Shown one piece after another: positions 51,901 to 64,000 of a stretch of DNA of 64,000 bases; positions within the stretch are counted from its first letter, which is position 1, and every line of letters starts with the position of its first letter. The translations under genes were made by a program, and so were the position numbers. Origin of the DNA: Varroa destructor (lineage: Eukaryota > Arthropoda > Arachnida > Mesostigmata > Varroidae). The stretch lies in NCBI RefSeq assembly GCF_002443255.2, contig NW_019211454.1:33462061-33526060 (forward strand), given 5' to 3'. The notes under the pieces are model-generated. The model was not told the origin of the DNA. It saw only the letters and a list, made by a program, of their open reading frames with translations, and searched no databases.

Positions 51901-54900
51901 GATACGCAAACGTTTGATATGCTCAGAATTGAGATGGAACCCGAATTAGTTTAAAGCCAAATCTATCTCTGGTTGGTCCTTCCGATCTGAGTGTTCGATG
52001 TCGCGGTGAAGGTGTCACGGAACTCGAAAGCAAAGGTCGTCACGCCGATGATTGAATAGAATGCTTTGGGTTGCGAATGTTAGTTTTCTCACTGAAAATA
52101 AACTTGTTTCATCTCGGTTCTGTCGGACCAGCACAGGGAGGAACTTGAATAAGTCAACTAAACAGAGCGTGCCCATTTGGCTTTATTTATTTGTTTGATA
52201 TTTTATCAAACTTCGAATCATAAAATATTAGATACGGATGTGGTAGTTCTACTTATTGTACTGCGGTAACGTCAGTTAATGAGACACGTTTCGAATCGGA
52301 CTGAATCAGTATAAGATTCCACTAAATTTAGGGGCACGCAAGATGGCTTAGGCTCAAAATTGAGCGTGAACACATTTTTTATTGTGCTAAAAAGTATACA
52401 TTGATTATAGCTCTTAGCCTAAAATAAATGAGCAGCCAAATGTAAATCTCAGAGGAAAATGTAAGAATCGTTTTTGCGCCAAATTAAGAGACCTATCAAA
52501 TAAACCGCAACAGTATCTATATACGAAGTTCGACGCAGCAAGTGGGCGACGCGTGAGTTTGCTCGGCCAACCTAGTTTTTAATGTGTTTTTCATTTAAGA
52601 AAGCGATGAATCATTTTTATTACTAAGAGGACCCTGCTAGCTCCATTCGTCCATGCAGAATACATAGAATAACCCTTAAGTTTTCGATATTGGAATAGAT
52701 ACTAATGCGGGGAGGGAATAGTCAGCAACGGCGAGCACCTAGGGATCAATGGCAAATCGCAAGTGACTGAGCAGCGCATCTAGGAAAAAAAGTTTTTCAC
52801 GATCTTTTTGGTTTTTTACACACGTGTTTACAGAATTACGTTGGCTCCCTGCGTGAAAGGAGTACTTGAACGCTACGCCTTTTCGTAGTCGAGAAACACC
52901 CAAAGTTTCGAAGACTTCGTAGCAAAATGCTAAAAGTTCCAATTGACCGCTTCACATCCAATCGAAATGCACGCTACCTGTGTCTATCAAGTGCCCTAGC
53001 GGAGCTTGCTGCGCCTGCACGAGACGATTACGTCGTCGATCTTCATAGATACGTTCATGAGACCGCGCCATCATCATAATTTAAAAGATATGATTTGAGA
53101 TATGATAAGTTTCCTGAAATTTCTGACTTTTCTCTCACGCATTAATTAGTGTGGGCTAAAAAGTATTCGAGGTCGAATGCCAAACACGGTTAACGGAAAG
53201 CCGTTATTAATACGATAAGGATCCATGGTCTCCGGTAGGCGCGAAACAAACATTTGACCCAGACTCCTCAATGCTTACTGGTCAAATGAAGATACATTAC
53301 ACCGATAATCCAACAAGTTCAGACAATGTGCAGTATCTGCTATTCGTTCTCTTTTCGTAATCTTGGTAAACAATTTCGAGTTCACTCTCGGTTGTTGCAC
53401 GGCCATATGCAGAGCGACAGGATCAAGTCTAGACCATTGTCTATGCTTTACGTCTAAGACTGTGCTTAAATAAAAAGCGAGAGACTTCGACGGAAGTTTT
53501 TGCACGCGGTAAGAGTGACAACTATATCTACTTGGTGTAAGTAAGCGCCAATCACTACGGGACAGTTTCGGGATCTGAACGGCTCGTTTCAAACGTGTTC
53601 TATTTTTTTTTACATCTAAACAAGTGCCCTTTTAACAGTGTGTGTGAGCGAGTCGACCTTCCCTCAGATACCTTGGCTTTAGGATTAGGTTGTTGCTCAG
53701 CAATTTAAATAGAGCACGCAAATCAATACCTTTCGTTAGACGTTCGCCTCCCTGAACGAAAGTAATGGCATAGCGACCTCTTCACTGAACTCCACCGTCA
53801 ATTGAACAAACTGCTTTTATCCGTAGTAGCACATAGTCGGGACCGTAAGCAAGGTAGTGATCATTTCTCTAGCTATTGAGTAAAACCATTTCTCTTAAAT
53901 ATTGAAGAAATTGGGGAGCAAGTGGCACTGGTCAAATCTCTTGACCTTGTTGCTTTCAAAGAGCCTCTGTCTTACAGACAAATTTCACGTGCTTGAGCCT
54001 TCGTTAACAAGATCAATACATTCGAGATACATGCTATCGCGACACGGTTAGTTCTTATCCTACATTGTGCACAGTTTACGGTACCATCTTCACCTAATGA
54101 GAACATAGTGCCTATTATAGGCTGTCATAGGTCTGATTCAGAAGGGTTGGTTGTCGTTTTCGCGCGAATCGTTAGGCTGACGCTGCTGCGTTTGTAACAA
54201 TATTTTCTGTTTCATAACGTTGTACACCCGCCCGCTGATTGAGGGCCGTCATGCCCGCCTGACGGCCCTCAATCAGGACCATTGATGATGCGTGTCTTCT
54301 CAAAAGCTTCGGCCGCTGTTAGATAGGAAACATATATAACAAAGTATACGCCCCATTTTGTGTAGTGCGACAAAATTTTAAACTATTCAAAATTTGCTGT
54401 TTCTCTTAAATGAATGAGGTAGATGGTTTGGATAGTTAATTGTTTCGCGGCATCAGTGGCTCGACCCTGTGATAAGGATAACACCCTCTATACTATAATC
54501 AATAAAGGACTGTAGATTTTTCAGGAGGATGACCTTTCCACTGACACCAAATGAAGTCGTGTGAGGTTGAAAGAAAAACTGTAATTTCTAATATTTTTTC
54601 GAGTAATCTTTACAGGTGTCTCATCCAGCTCTTTAGGCAGTTTTAGGTTATCCAATTCAGTTATCTCTTGCATACAACAACTTTATTTTCGACAAAGTAT
54701 GCTTTACGGTGACAGCACATTTTATCTAGTTTTTCAATATCTGCTTAAACGTAACGTCGGTTACATGCTTTTTCTCCACTTCTATTACATTAGTTACCAT
54801 CATGAAGACGTGTTAGCTAAACCTGAGGGCTCTCCCTTCGATATATATGATGGCAGCAAGATCTTTGTCGTTTGAATACAATTTTTCATGCTTCACAGTA

Positions 54901-55480
54901 TCCACGGAAATTTTCACCTTTTTATGCAACACAGTTTTTATTTAGCTTCATTCGACTACATCTCTGTACGCAACGTATTTGAAAGTAAATGCCATTGTAA
55001 GAAAATTATCGATTTCTTACAATTATTTTCTCTCTTATTTGGTTAGTCGTGTTGCACAATTTTTTTTTTCAAACGAATTTCTCATGTGATATTTTTAGAA
55101 CGATGTTTCTCACTCAAGCCTGATAGTGTAGCCCTAATATACCATTTTGACACTGGGTAGATCAGCTTTGCTGTATTGTTGTACAGTATCAGCACAATTC
55201 AACTGATAAGTGCAGGTTTTTTTTTCTAGAATTGGACATGTCATTATCGATCCAGCTTTTCGCGGGTTATTTGAATAGAAATTTGAATTGATCTATTTTT
55301 TCATTGACAATGCAAGGAACATGCAAGCTTCAAACAGATTCATTTCTTTTAATATGCTCTAATGGTTCATTCAGCTGTTTTCTGTTACCAGTCATCTAGG
55401 AAATGTATTAGGCTTGTGGAAATTAAATAACTTCTCAACGACGTGCCGCTAGCAGACGACATTTGACTGATAAATGTTTC
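46000..55480. other. Mostly noncoding stretch
   Basis: GC-richer patches at 46.0-46.4 and 48.8-49.6 kb have overlapping frames on both strands but no convincing splice chain. The hairpin at 54.24 kb is listed separately. Confidence 0.5.
54235..54276. repeat. Perfect inverted repeat: 17-bp arms, 8-base loop
   Basis: CTGATTGAGGGCCGTCA, loop TGCCCGCC, then its exact reverse complement. It is GC-rich in an AT-rich setting and would form a stable hairpin in RNA or a cruciform in DNA. Confidence 0.9.
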
Positions 55481-55590
55481 AGCCTTCGACTTGTTGGTGA
55501 AGGCCGGTCGAGTTCGTTCCAGGAGGAATGAGCTCAGAAGGAGAAGTATCTTTTAGTCGTGAAAATCAACGCTTAGTGGTTAAGTGTTAG

Positions 55591-57509
55591 ATCTTCAAAG
55601 GGCACGACACTGCAGAAATTCATCGGAGACTGGTGAAGACATTGAGTACGATGACCTTGAGAAGGCATATTACCTGAACGTCTCAAAAACAAGTCCGCAT
55701 GCAGTGACTAGATGTCAGGACCCGGAAAACGAGGTCGTATTGTCGCCACTGAGCAGGCTTTTCATAAAAACAGAACTCGAAGTGTAAGGACTCTGTTGGT
55801 AAAATTGGCATTTCGTATGTAACGTGCTACAGAATTACCACCCAAATGCTAAGACCGCTGTAACCATATAAAAAATGATTACCCGATTAATTCACTCGTG
55901 CGTGCATGCTCGCAAATGCATATCGTGTGTTCCAGAAAAGCTTTGTTCGACAAAAATTCACTTGGAGCATAGGCGAGGCGTACTTCGATCTTTACCGCCA
56001 GTCGGAGAAAATCAGATGGGAGGATGACCCCTTCCTTGCGTCCTTGTTAGAAATCGAACGCGGTATGGAATCGTCCAGTAGGTTCGGATGTTAGGACTTG
56101 CAATAGAAATCAGAAGCATTTGCTGTTGTGAGACATTCTTCGAAAATGGTATAATGGGTGTAACCCGTTATTTCGAATTCACAGACCGGTGGCGCCTCAT
56201 TCGACTTGCTGATAAAACCAGAGTTCATTTCCGTGCCTCAATTACCGTGACTCCACGTTTATGCCTTGGGTTAAGCAAAGGAACATTCGATGCTCTTTTT
56301 CATGCCCTTAAACGGGCAACTGGTGAGCAAACATAGATTTATCTTGAGAAGTAATACATAAAGAAATTAGATATGAAAACGCGAACGCTGAATATGCGGC
56401 TATCCAAAAGCTAGCATAGCAGTGGGGCAAGTGTGTAATAAATAAGAGTGCATCTAACCTAAGTTATTTTTCTATCCCAATTTGTTCAAGAGTTACTCAG
56501 TTTAGGAGCATTGGTCTCTGCGTTGGCTTGTAAGCGTCTAATGTATACAACAGCTTTAAACGACAATTCTTCTACCTTCCTGAAAAACGCCGTAATATCG
56601 ATCGTTTTCATGGTAGCTCTTGAAAGATGTAGAGGGACCTCCTCGATTCAGTAAATCACGCTCACTGTTAAAGGCGCTTCAACAAACAGCACCGCTTCCT
56701 CTAAACAGGTTATCCTTTCTTTCGATAAACACGCAAAAGCTATTCGAAAAGCCCGTTTTTCTCTGTTCATGACTTGTGTTACGTTGTCTGCTATGCATAT
56801 ATATATATATATATATATATGTACATATATATACACGTGTAGTAAACAACGGGAGCGTTTCTCTCGGTTTCATAGAGTTAGGTGAGGTCAAATTGCTTTT
56901 GGAAATCTATGTAAATAATCGAACTTAGGAACTTCGGATCCGAATGTAGACGCCCTTCTTTTAGTGTTGGGAGCCAGCAGTCTAAAGTAATGCCTAACAG
57001 TTTAGGTATCCGGTGTGAAACACTCGTGTCAGGATGAAATTTATCAGCCCTGAAAAAATCTACTTTAAATGACTACTATAGAAAGTCGATTCAGGCCACA
57101 AAACAGGAAAAGGCCAGGCACCGAGTTTAATAGGATAAGTGGGTAAATAGATTATAATTAAAAGCCCGATCCCTATCTGACCACCTATTCAAAGGGAGTT
57201 TCTGTAAGCCGAGCTGAAGCCAGAGAGAATCCTCTTTTCCACTTATTTCATACATAGCCATACCACATAATCACCAATAACAGGGGGAAATTAAATATTT
57301 GATGAGACATTGATGAGAAGATAGGCTATTCTCGGTTTCCTGGTTAGACTTGTAGCCAATAACAGCCTATGATAAATCGAATATATCTATTGTAAATTTC
57401 ACATTCTTCCGAGTTCTTCGACAACACGAAACCGGAACCGCGACAGGCTAAGGGCAGAAGTAACGAGGCATTCAAACAAGTGGCGACAATCGAATTAGAA
57501 CAATTTTAG
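55591..57509 (+). CDS. Probable multi-exon protein gene of unknown function (5' end not found)
   Basis: Proposed exons are 55591-55783, 55941-56077, 56185-56322, 56491-56612 and 57414-57509 (TAG). Supported by sequence: donors GTAAGG, GTAGGT, GTGAGC and GTAGCT; acceptors AATTCACAG and a long pyrimidine tract with a CTAAC branch-like site ending TTCAAG; and phases 2, 1, 1 and 0 that match at every junction. The translation is acidic at first (GEDIEYDDLEKAYYLNVS), then aromatic and charged (FTWSIGEAYFDLYRQSEK), then RWRLIRLADKTRVHFR, a hydrophobic Leu/Ala stretch, and a polar tail ending ATIELEQF. The first junction could instead use 55781/55936, also in phase. I recognise no family. The exon before 55591 is missing; an ATG at 55528 is in another frame. 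The last junction is the least certain. Confidence 0.45.
56797..56838. repeat. (TA)n microsatellite inside the plus-strand gene's last intron
   Basis: About twelve TA units, then GTACATATATATACAC. It lies between proposed exons at 56612 and 57414. Confidence 0.93.
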
Positions 57510-57707
57510 GCCCCTGTAGGGCTTTACAAGCCAAAAAGACAAACAAGATCCGTACTCTGCGTCGTCTGGTTTTGGTCGTTGCAGGAGGGTTTACAGCCAA
57601 GGATGAAGATAAAAGATGTTCAGTTTATAATGCACGATTTACCCATTATTACACCGAGCGTAGCAAAGTTCACCGGTTGGTATATAGTTCATAAAGAGCT
57701 ATGCCGT

Positions 57708-57713
57708 AATAAA
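57708..57713 (+). terminator. Possible polyadenylation signal of the plus-strand gene
   Basis: AATAAA about 200 bases past the proposed TAG stop at 57507-57509, a normal position for a short 3' UTR. Confidence 0.35.
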
Positions 57714-57719
57714 CGATAA

Positions 57720-60700
57720 GTTACTGCTTTCGACTAACTTTCATAACTTGTTTTTCGATCTAGTTCGGTTGAGCAAATCCCAGAAATTTTGCATAACCCT
57801 GCTTCGTGCCACAATACCAAGCTAGTTCTAATATACTTGAACCGCTAGTAGCCCTTCGGTGATAATACGGTATTTTATGGGCACTCCCGACCATTAGGAC
57901 GTCCGGATCTCGATGCAATACGAATACACTTAAGAACCACATTTCAGGAACTGTTTACTGGTAACTGAATATTCATGTTACGTTTGTGTGTCGCATCAGC
58001 TATTCTGCATGGTGATCGGACGGCCCTTGACATTGTACTACTCACCGTTACTTCATCATAGAGCAAGCAGGGCGAGTAGTATAGATACATCGCAAGTAAC
58101 CGGCAGATTATTCCATGGGAAGGCTATAGACCCTAAGGACTATCTGTAGTGTGTTTGTTTAAAGTGTTTCATTGAAGCGTTGATCCCATGAATATTCTTC
58201 AATAATATAAGCATATAGTAGTAAGTATAAATGTAATTATCATGAGTATTTGATGGTTACTTCTGAAACAGGTAATTCACTAAGTCATTGCTTGTTGGAC
58301 GCCAAATCTGACGGTACTATACAACAACGTCAAATGCTCAACTTTCTTCTTAACTATCAGAAGCCCTATGTTTCTGATTTTAAAACGCATTTCCTAAAAT
58401 GCTGTCATCCATGGACATTGAACAATTTCTTCAATACGTTGTAGAGACGAACGACCATTGTGCTTTATCTAACAGACTAGAAATAACCTATGTTTTTCAA
58501 TAGACGTAGATAACCGACTTAATGGGTACATTTAGCCAGAAGCAAAAGCTGTCCCTGAAGCCAGCGACAGTGGTATTAACAAGTGACGTCAGACCGGTCA
58601 CGAAGTCCAATCAGCCCTTAAAGAGAGATTTTGAAGTGTTTCGCAGGTTCTGTTATGGCAAATTGATGATTTTGGAAAGCTTCACTTTTGCGATTGCGCT
58701 TTCTCATTCTGCGTAGCTGGCACTTCCTTGGTTTTATTATTTAGCACCTTCAGCCTACCAGGCGTAGATGTCCGTTACAAGCACGTCAGAAAACCCGTCA
58801 TTCATTTTCTTACTAAGGCAGTTACTAAACAGCAACTATGAGCCACAAGCCTATTTATTAGATCGTTTTGAGTGACACACATTCGCCGAGTGTATAAAAT
58901 GGGGCTGAATATGGGGCCCGAAAATAGGGTGGTTACTTCGCAAAACAGGCATGGTAAGAATGCCCACTTCATATGGTTAGCGCATTTTCAAACGCGTTCC
59001 AACACTGTGTGAGCGCTAACAATTCTAATCGACACCAGAGCTTTCATTTTGAACTATAAAATAGCAGTGAAGCTATTATCATACACAGACACCATTTGGC
59101 CTACGCAAACTTACGTTTGTCTCGCCTCCATCCATCTCTCGTCTACTGATCATTCATTTGCATCTTGCATTACGTTTAATATTTTTGGACGTTGATCAGA
59201 GTCTTGTCTAGTTGCCTTCGGAATAGTTATAGCGGCTGAGGTAAGCTACATTTTAGTGTCGTATATGTAATATATTCTATGTTTTGAGCCCGAAATACGG
59301 CAGTAACCTCTTACGGTGTCTTTCAATTGTGTGACAATGAGATCAAAATCCCTTCGAGTATGGCTTCTTTAGATATCTATAGAAAGGCTAAAAAAAAAGG
59401 CGACGGAGGTTTTCGTAGGGACGCTTTTCTTATACAAGCCAAAATATCGACAAAAATTGTGCTATATGAGGTATCCTTCTATTAACGCCAGTCAAAAGTG
59501 AAAATGTTAGAAAAACCACCAGGTCACATTACAGAGTTGGTTAATTTATGCTAGGTCAATTTACAGTTATTTCAATATATCAATATAGGCACTTGGTAAT
59601 GTAGTATCCCGTTCGAAGGAACATCTTCAAGACCTGACAAGAGCTGATGCTGCACTGAAGAAATAATAGAGAGAAACCAAGCTTGAGGAACAATTATGGA
59701 ACCTGGCCTATGCGCAAACTGCAATTTTCGAAAAAGATACGGTTTGCGCGAAAAAACATGTCTGTATTTAAATGTGCAAAATTGCATCACGAAAAACGCT
59801 CTTACGCAACGGGTGGTACCTTTGCAGGTTTAGTTGCTCACACACAATTTCTTCGACGTTTGCAGGACACACCATGTCGATAACATGGCGGCTTTTGGAA
59901 GCTCCAGTCCTGTTAATTAGAGGAGATCAGAATGGTTTAGAAGTGCATACTTCGTACAGTTTTTTTTAGTAGAAAAACGGTGATTCTTAAAAACGATTTC
60001 CGCAGGCTATTAGTAACGAACGACGAATTTGCTGTTCCAGGTTTACTGGTCGGTGTAAGCTTTAAACTAACACGCGTTGCCTGTACAAAACAATGACGCA
60101 ACATATCGAATGGTCAATACCTATAGGTAACGACGTTGACGTAATGAGGAACCCAACCGATGCGGTTTTTATCATTGCACAACGTAAGCTTCGTTTTAAT
60201 AAATACGTTTTAACAGATAGGGCCCGATTTGCTTGAACCTACCAGAAAATATTTAACAAAGCCAGAGTGACCTAATGAAGTCTTCTTCGAAAAAAAAAAT
60301 GAAAACCTTTTTAAAAAGGTACTGCTTAAATATACGCTGCATATGATCGCATCAGAATACTTACTGCTGTCGGATAACCTAGACGGCCCCTCAACCACTT
60401 TCATCCCCGACCTTCAACAATCACTTGATTAAGGTTCGCCCTGGGGCCTATGACACAGTCCGAATATTTAGCACAAGCAATGTTCAACTACGTAGACATT
60501 GTCGCGTAGAAGCAGTACATTCCAGCCATTTAGTACGCTAGCATACTAAAATTAATACAGCAAGTATCATCCGTTCTTCTTAAAAGGCCCTGCCGTGGAA
60601 TCCACTTGTCGCTGGACGTACTTATCATTAACTATGGCTTGGAACAGAATCATTGGCTTGGAAACGAAACATTTGTGTTCATAATATCTGGTATAGTACG

Positions 60701-63700
60701 GTCGGTTCCTGCGTTACCTTTTTCACTATGCTAAGGAGTTTGTCCTATGCCCAAACTCTTAGAAGATTTAAAAGACCGCCCTCGAGCGGGTTTTCAGCAG
60801 CAGCCGCGCTCCAGCCAGTTTGCGGTTATAAAAAAAACTTCACCTATAATCGGAATCAAACTCTACTGAAAATATGTCTAAATTAGAGATAACCAGACTT
60901 CCTAGAAAAGCTCTTGGCTCTTTGCGTTATTATACTTGTTTGTGTTCTTTATTAGTAAACTATAAGAGATGAACTAACACCAATTTCAGTATGTTGCAAT
61001 GATTTGATGTTCTGAAAATATTGCACGGCTTACCTTTGATCTGAAATTTTTTCAGCTTTACATTGTATGCTACATGCATCTTTTGCATGGGCTACTATTT
61101 CAACTAATAGCGAACTATTCTTAGATAAACGAGTCGAAACCAAACGAAGCAAGGACGTTAAGTCTTCATTTTACATGATCCCAAATAATACAGCATAACA
61201 TTAGGAAGCGCATATTTATATCATTGAAACGAGCACGGCTCTGTTGGTAAGAGAAAGGGTACCGTTAATCCTCTTGAGCAACCTTCGTATGGTTCTGCAG
61301 AGGAAGCACTTGCTTTGGTCACTTATTCACGTCACTCGAAATGCCATAATTGCCCTTTAAGTAAACTACCATTGCGGTGACGCTCGACCACACGCAGAAT
61401 GCAATCGAACCCGAGCTCCAGTAACAACTACGGATAGGCTTAAAACGGTACAATATTGTGAACAATGATGAAAAATAAATGGTTTACTGGTAATTACGAG
61501 GGATGACATTGAATTCCGCGTAACCATTTATGACGAGGTGAAAATGTGGCGCTCGCTGAAGTTCCTACTCGGACAAAAAGCGATGCGTGCCTGTTTAGCT
61601 TTCAATATATTTCGTGTCAGAACGGATGTAATCAAAGATTTTTATAATGCCCTAACTTCCCGTAACGTTTCACTATCCCCCAATAATTAGCGTACATCTG
61701 ACACGCTGGAAGGCATCAAGCGAAAATTCGTCATCAAAAAAAGATAATTTACAAAGATGTTCAATACATTTTTAACTATGGGCTTCTAGAAGATTACCTC
61801 GGCATCTAGTTCTCAGTAGTGGTTAGTTCTGATAACTTGTCAAGTGCCCAGAACATCGTATTCTAGACCTCAGTTACTATAACCTTCTGCAAACGTTTCA
61901 GCTATTAGAAAAATGGTCTTCTAGATCTCAGTTGAATTCTTAAGAATGGATGAACACACTTGTGTGGCATGATTTTAGCGCCTCGATACTCGACGGATGT
62001 CGCTTGTCAAGAACACTCGTTGTCTTACCTAGTCGACGCGATGCAAAGTAGATTCTGATCCGTTGTAGCTGACTGTTAAGACCAGTGGCAGAAGTATGAT
62101 TCCAAAATCTACGCTCGTTGCTAATAAGCTGCGGCATTTCGAGCCATCAGAACCTTCAGGAAGAGATCGCCATCGTAGCGGAACCTCGTTGAGTCTACCT
62201 GGATCATCTTAATCTGTGGGGGGTCTGCAGGCCGTAGGGTCCAACACCCTGAGTGTCAGCCGTCATTGTCGAATATAAACTCGCAATTGCTCGAGATGTT
62301 GGTCTATACGAGGAGTAAATACACCTGACATGGCCGTTAGCCGACAACCCTGGTAGTTTAAGTTCCAATATGTACAAGTAACCATCGGAAACTTAGCTGT
62401 GAACTAAGTGCATGTTAGAGCGCAATAGTTTACGTACTGTTGGAATATCCCGTTAGACATTTGAAGTTGGCAGTCGATAGCATAACAAACGATTTCGTCC
62501 AATTGCAGAAAATCTCTGACAGGCACCTCGGTTGTCATAAATGTATTATTACTAGTATTTCTTTGGCAACTTTGATGATAGAGTATAGTTATAGCCCTTA
62601 CTCCCATAAAAACCAAGCGTTTTCGCTGCTATACCGATACTCACATAATGTCCCTAAAGTATAATAACGCCGTTTTCGGCGTATCCATCTGCCAACAATT
62701 CGCTTGCTCAACTCATAAGAGGCCGCCTGTAGAGGTCAGCGCTGACACTGGAACTGTGAAACATGGTTCTAACATAACGTCTCTAATGTTATCAGCAGGG
62801 AATAAACAGACATGAGATTTGACGGTAACTGCATTTCTAAATTGAATACCTATCAAACTAGTTAGTCTGTGCTTCGTACGACCCCATTATCAAACTATAT
62901 GTCTGACGCAGTCTAGCACATCATTGAGATAAGAAAACAGTAGGGCCATCGCGAGACTCACGGGCATCAGCTCACTCATTGCGGACTGGCAACCTCATCC
63001 GCGCTTGTGTAGCTCAGACGCCGTCTTGCGCTAATATTATTCTTATCAACAGATAGTGCTTCAAAATCTGTTATTTAGATTTCCCGCCGGTCTCTGTTTT
63101 AGATCACTGGAATAGCGTAAGGTTACTGAAAGCAATGATCGCTTTAATTGATGTTGTCGAAGGTAGACTGATTTCTATAGCGAAGTAAAGACGAATGTTG
63201 TCAGAGGTAGTAATGACTATCGCAGTAAACGCAAACGTTCTTAGCATTCACATGGTGTTGCCTCTACTATAACTGGAAGGAGTAAATAGGGCAACATCTA
63301 TATAAGCCGGGTAGGTCTAGGGTCAAACTACTTCGAAGAGATCATCGTCTACAGAAGCTCTTAAACGTCAAAATGGTTCACGGCTCTTCCAGCCAAATTA
63401 CATATGGAATAGAGAAAAAAAATCGTATCTCGTATAGCTGATTGGAGAGGCCTGAGTCTGCACAAGTATGAAATGGTCGGTTAGAGTGCCTGTCGTTTAG
63501 AATGTTTGCTTTTAAATAGCGTTCAAGTGAGCTAGTCATTGTACGCTCTTGCGCATAGAAGGATCAATTTTATTTAAACTTACGTAAGATGTGACCGTGC
63601 TATATATCAGTACGCTGTGTGATAGCTATCTGCCTCTATTTATTAGTAATGTGAGAGTAGAACGACCATATGGCACAGCATTGTGTATTGACGTTGAAAA

Positions 63701-64000
63701 AAACCCGAATATATATTTCATGCGGATCCGTGTATATAGATTGGGGATATGAGTGAGCACCCACCATTTTATTCGATCCACCTCAATAGAAGCACTATAA
63801 TATCCTCATAGAAAAGTCGATAATTTATTAAATATTCATTGCTAACGAACATGCACTCATCGGCGTTCGGCAATGAGCTCATTATCTATCATATTATATA
63901 TTATCAAATCTAGAAGTGGGCCATTTCATTGGAAAATATCGGAAATACTTTCTTACGGTCGTGATTACACTTGTCTGCTATACGTCATCACGTGCTTCGT
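57720..64000. other. No supported gene apart from a weak exon at 62.1 kb
   Basis: Short frames such as 58522-58716 and 60653-60886 on the plus strand are unrecognised. I see no repeats of note. Confidence 0.5.
62023..62137 (-). CDS. Candidate short coding exon ending at a strong donor
   Basis: On the minus strand, an ATG at 62137 opens a frame (MPQLISNERRFWNHTS onward) that reaches CGACTAG/GTAAGA near 62030. The other frames of the surrounding 250 bases are also partly open, so neither the frame nor the reality of the exon is secure. Confidence 0.13.

Overview
This window looks like ordinary eukaryotic nuclear DNA, most likely from an arthropod (a parasitiform mite or a tick would fit, but the sequence does not prove it). 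It has AT-rich, stop-dense noncoding DNA, many (TA)n microsatellites, GT-AG introns, one short assembly gap and no bacterial gene organisation.

The one gene I can identify with confidence is a five-exon gene on the minus strand, 41206 to 31610. It encodes an M16A zinc metallopeptidase of the insulin-degrading enzyme / nardilysin family, 984 residues in my model. The first exon is 2.29 kb and carries a predicted N-terminal membrane anchor, the inverted zinc motif HFTEH and the third zinc-ligand glutamate at the family spacing. A 6 kb intron separates it from four short exons that encode the C-terminal half-molecule with the conserved LRTKEQLGY motif. Splice phases and the spacing to human IDE agree across all junctions.

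A second gene is probable on the plus strand at 55.6-57.5 kb. Four or five short exons join in phase, followed by a stop and an AATAAA, but I do not recognise the protein. A two-exon minus-strand candidate lies at 20.1-20.65 kb. Several isolated open stretches with plausible splice sites (about 5.9, 6.4, 9.9, 26.1, 45.8 and 62.1 kb) are listed at low confidence; in this sequence open frames of 60-100 codons arise by chance on both strands.

Region by region: 1-5.9 kb, no supported gene; 5.9-10.8 kb, scattered weak exon candidates; 10.8-20 kb, noncoding with microsatellites, a degenerate CG-rich repeat cluster at 13.87-14.16 kb and a tRNA-like SINE candidate at 19.76 kb; 20.1-20.65 kb, the minus-strand candidate; 20.7-31.3 kb, noncoding with the longest microsatellites and a 25-base gap at 28559; 31.3-41.5 kb, the M16 gene; 41.5-55.5 kb, mostly noncoding, with a weak exon at 45.8 kb and a perfect 17-bp-stem hairpin at 54.24 kb; 55.6-57.7 kb, the plus-strand gene; 57.7-64 kb, no supported gene apart from one weak exon at 62.1 kb. 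I see no rRNA, canonical tRNA, CRISPR array, intact transposon or viral gene.
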